From positions 1 through 64,000 of the forward strand of contig CAZAWR010000045.1 of NCBI GenBank assembly GCA_964488865.1: a stretch of DNA of 64,000 nt, in the 5' to 3' direction. The notes under the pieces are model-generated. The model searched no databases. It was not told the origin of the DNA and worked only from the letters and a program-made list of their open reading frames with translations. The translations under genes and the position numbers were made by a program. Below are positions 62,515 to 64,000 of the stretch, in pieces (positions within the stretch are counted from its first letter, which is position 1; each line of letters opens with the position of its first letter). Origin of the DNA: MWCO01 sp964488865. GTDB lineage: Bacteria; Myxococcota_A; Polyangia; Polyangiales; Polyangiaceae.

Positions 62515-64000
62515 CTATGAGCCGACCAATGCGTCGATCGCTCTCTGGAGCATGGCGAGATCATAGGGCTTCTGAAGGAACCCTGTGTGGGGATCACGGG
62601 CCACCAAGGACGCAACGGCGTCTTCCCCATGTCCGCTGTTGAAGAGAACCGGAACCGTGGGGCTCCTTCGACGGAGCTCGACAAAGCACTCCCTGCCGTC
62701 GGATTCCGGCATGAGGACGTCGAGGATCACGAGCGAGATGGCATCGGGGGCTTGCTCGTAGACGCGGATCGCGTCGCGACCATGGATTGCCTCGACGACG
62801 TGGAACCCGAGCTCGCGCACGAGGGCGCAGATGGTGAGGCGTGTGGCGTCTTCGTCATCCACGACGAGCACGTTTCCCCGGTCGGAGGGGTGAGGGGAGC
62901 AACGCGGGGGTTCGGAAGGACGGAGCGGGTCGTTCGAAGGCGGGAGGAGCACGCGGAACGTGGACCCTCGGCGGGGCTCGCTATCGACGAGCAAGGCGCC
63001 GTGGTGGCCTCGAACGATGCCGAGAACGGCGGCTAGACCGAGACCGCGTCCTGTGAACTTCGTGGTGAAGAACGGCTCGAAGATACGTTTGCGGGTGTCT
63101 TCATCCATGCCCTCGCCCGTGTCGGTGACCTCGATGAACAGGAAGGTGCCGGGCTGCAGATCTCGTCCGAAGTGCGCGCTGTCGAGCTCTTGCCGAGCGA
63201 AAGAGGCCAACCCGGTGGACAGCAGGATGCTTCCGGAACGATCGCCCAGCGCTTCGGACGCGTTGATGATCAGGTTCATCAGGACCTGCTGCATGTGCGA
63301 CGGGTCGCCGTGGGCCGGTGGTAGGTCAGCTTGCAGGTCGTATGCGAGCATAGCTTTCTTGGACACGGAGAGCTTCAGAAGCTCGGCCGTCTCGAGCACG
63401 AGTGCATTGAGGTCGAACGGCCCCGCGGCCATGCGACTGCGTCCGGAGTACGCGAGCAGCTGCTTGCACAGGGTTGCCGCCCTGCGGGACGCCTTGCGGA
63501 TTTCGGACAGGCGCTGCTGCACCTCCTGGTCCTTGCCCAAGCGTCGCTCCGCCAGGTCCGCGTTGCCCAGGATGCCGACCAGCAGGTTGTTGAAGTCGTG
63601 CGCAATGCCTCCCGCGAGAACGCCCAAGCTCTCGAGCTTCTGCACGTGCCGCATCTGCTCCTCGAGCACCCGGCGACGCTCCTCGACCTGCCGTCGCTCG
63701 GTGGTGTCCACGACCGTCACCTGCACGGCAGGCAAGCCGTCGAACACGATGTCCGAGAAGGCGGGGGCAACCCAGCGCACCTGCCCGTCCTCGCGTTGCA
63801 GGCACACGTCCCCCACGACGTCGGCGCGGGCGCCCTTGGCCCGGAGCATGGTCTGCAAGGTGGTTCGATCGGCAGGGTGAAGAAGACCGACGAGCTTGGC
63901 GGTCGGCAGACCCACCAGGCTCTCCTGCGGCATGCCAAGGATCTCCGCGAGTGCGTCGTTGACGAACACGAAGCGCCGAGGGGCTCCCTGCACCACGCCG
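62515..64000 (-). CDS. Hybrid sensor histidine kinase (PAS-HisKA-HATPase-REC), N-terminus outside window
   Basis: At least 493 residues; the 5' end is cut by the window. In order: a PAS domain (FVNDALAEILGMPQESLVG to VTVVDTTERR), HisKA with the phospho-His in GGIAHDFNNLL, a HATPase with MNLIINASEAL, DTGEGMDEDT and TGRGLGLAAVLG, and a C-terminal receiver domain (VLVVDDEDATR, phospho-Asp in LVILDVLMPESDG, QKPYD). The GGIAHDFNN H-box is the cytosolic hybrid-kinase type. It probably feeds a phosphorelay; no output protein is next to it. A 257-bp gap to the HD gene shows only a short direct repeat (GTGACA twice near 62427-62441). Confidence 0.93.
   Translation of the reverse strand, partial: GVVQGAPRRFVFVNDALAEILGMPQESLVGLPTAKLVGLLHPADRTTLQTMLRAKGARADVVGDVCLQREDGQVRWVAPAFSDIVFDGLPAVQVTVVDTTERRQVEERRRVLEEQMRHVQKLESLGVLAGGIAHDFNNLLVGILGNADLAERRLGKDQEVQQRLSEIRKASRRAATLCKQLLAYSGRSRMAAGPFDLNALVLETAELLKLSVSKKAMLAYDLQADLPPAHGDPSHMQQVLMNLIINASEALGDRSGSILLSTGLASFARQELDSAHFGRDLQPGTFLFIEVTDTGEGMDEDTRKRIFEPFFTTKFTGRGLGLAAVLGIVRGHHGALLVDSEPRRGSTFRVLLPPSNDPLRPSEPPRCSPHPSDRGNVLVVDDEDATRLTICALVRELGFHVVEAIHGRDAIRVYEQAPDAISLVILDVLMPESDGRECFVELRRRSPTVPVLFNSGHGEDAVASLVARDPHTGFLQKPYDLAMLQRAIDALVGS

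Overview
The window is about 64 kb of GC-rich chromosome (roughly two-thirds G+C by eye). It looks like a member of the Myxococcota, probably outside Myxococcus itself. The signs are a secreted trypsin-like protease with a MYXO-CTERM-like tail, a protein resembling the myxobacterial TIGR02265/DUF2378 family, and a high density of lipoproteins, TPR/PEGA proteins, PilZ proteins, a Ser/Thr kinase and sigma-54 activators. Many genes start with GTG or TTG and overlap the previous stop by 4 bp. I saw no tRNA, rRNA, CRISPR array, phage or insertion-sequence transposase. Lineage is an inference from gene content, not from a marker tree.

Layout. 0-2.2 kb: a repeat-element end, then an SUMF1-type lipoprotein and a TPR/PEGA protein. 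2.2-7 kb: the housekeeping block dnaG-rpoD with yebC upstream. 7-16 kb: secreted and envelope proteins (M23 peptidase, alginate-export-like porin, glycosyltransferase-like membrane protein, beta-barrel), a HEAT protein and a methyltransferase. 16-19 kb: fetAB metal exporter and a PilZ protein. 19-22.4 kb: enoyl-CoA hydratase, a RimK-like ligase and an acyl-CoA dehydrogenase. 22.4-29.9 kb: a Cys-rich lipoprotein, ggt and gshB back to back, a DUF99 protein, an alpha/beta hydrolase, trxC and a second PilZ protein. 30-34.4 kb: a parvulin-type foldase, an M16 peptidase and two small lipoproteins. 34.5-36.6 kb: groESL with a perfect CIRCE operator and a clear terminator.

The least ordinary part is 36.7-48.7 kb. 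First comes a 20-residue hydrophobic small ORF with a strong ribosome site, then two palindromes 21 bp apart. An operon follows whose genes overlap by 1-4 bp. It encodes a 106-residue unknown, a protein resembling degenerate class-1 isoprenoid synthases, a histidine kinase with two membrane helices and almost no external loop, a sigma-54 response regulator, a cupin and a FYVE-like zinc finger. A Ser/Thr kinase follows, then a large regulator with a degenerate NTPase-like region, a TPR array and a sigma-54 AAA+ domain. One base after that regulator is a small lipoprotein carrying three KPDPTPW motifs, and then the TIGR02265-like protein. I consider these two clusters the best candidates for undescribed signalling systems.

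48.7-64 kb holds a ferritin-like protein, a C45 acyltransferase/peptidase, aat, a DEDDh exonuclease, a second TPR/PEGA protein, a diverged nicotinate phosphoribosyltransferase, a second SUMF1 lipoprotein, an epoxide-hydrolase-like enzyme, the MYXO-CTERM protease, an HD protein related to SpoT hydrolase domains, and a hybrid histidine kinase cut by the window end. Fragments of one palindromic repeat family recur at gene 3' ends at 0.1, 48.7 and 57.0 kb, with possibly related sequence at 42.0 kb. One copy exactly fills the gap between two convergent stop codons.
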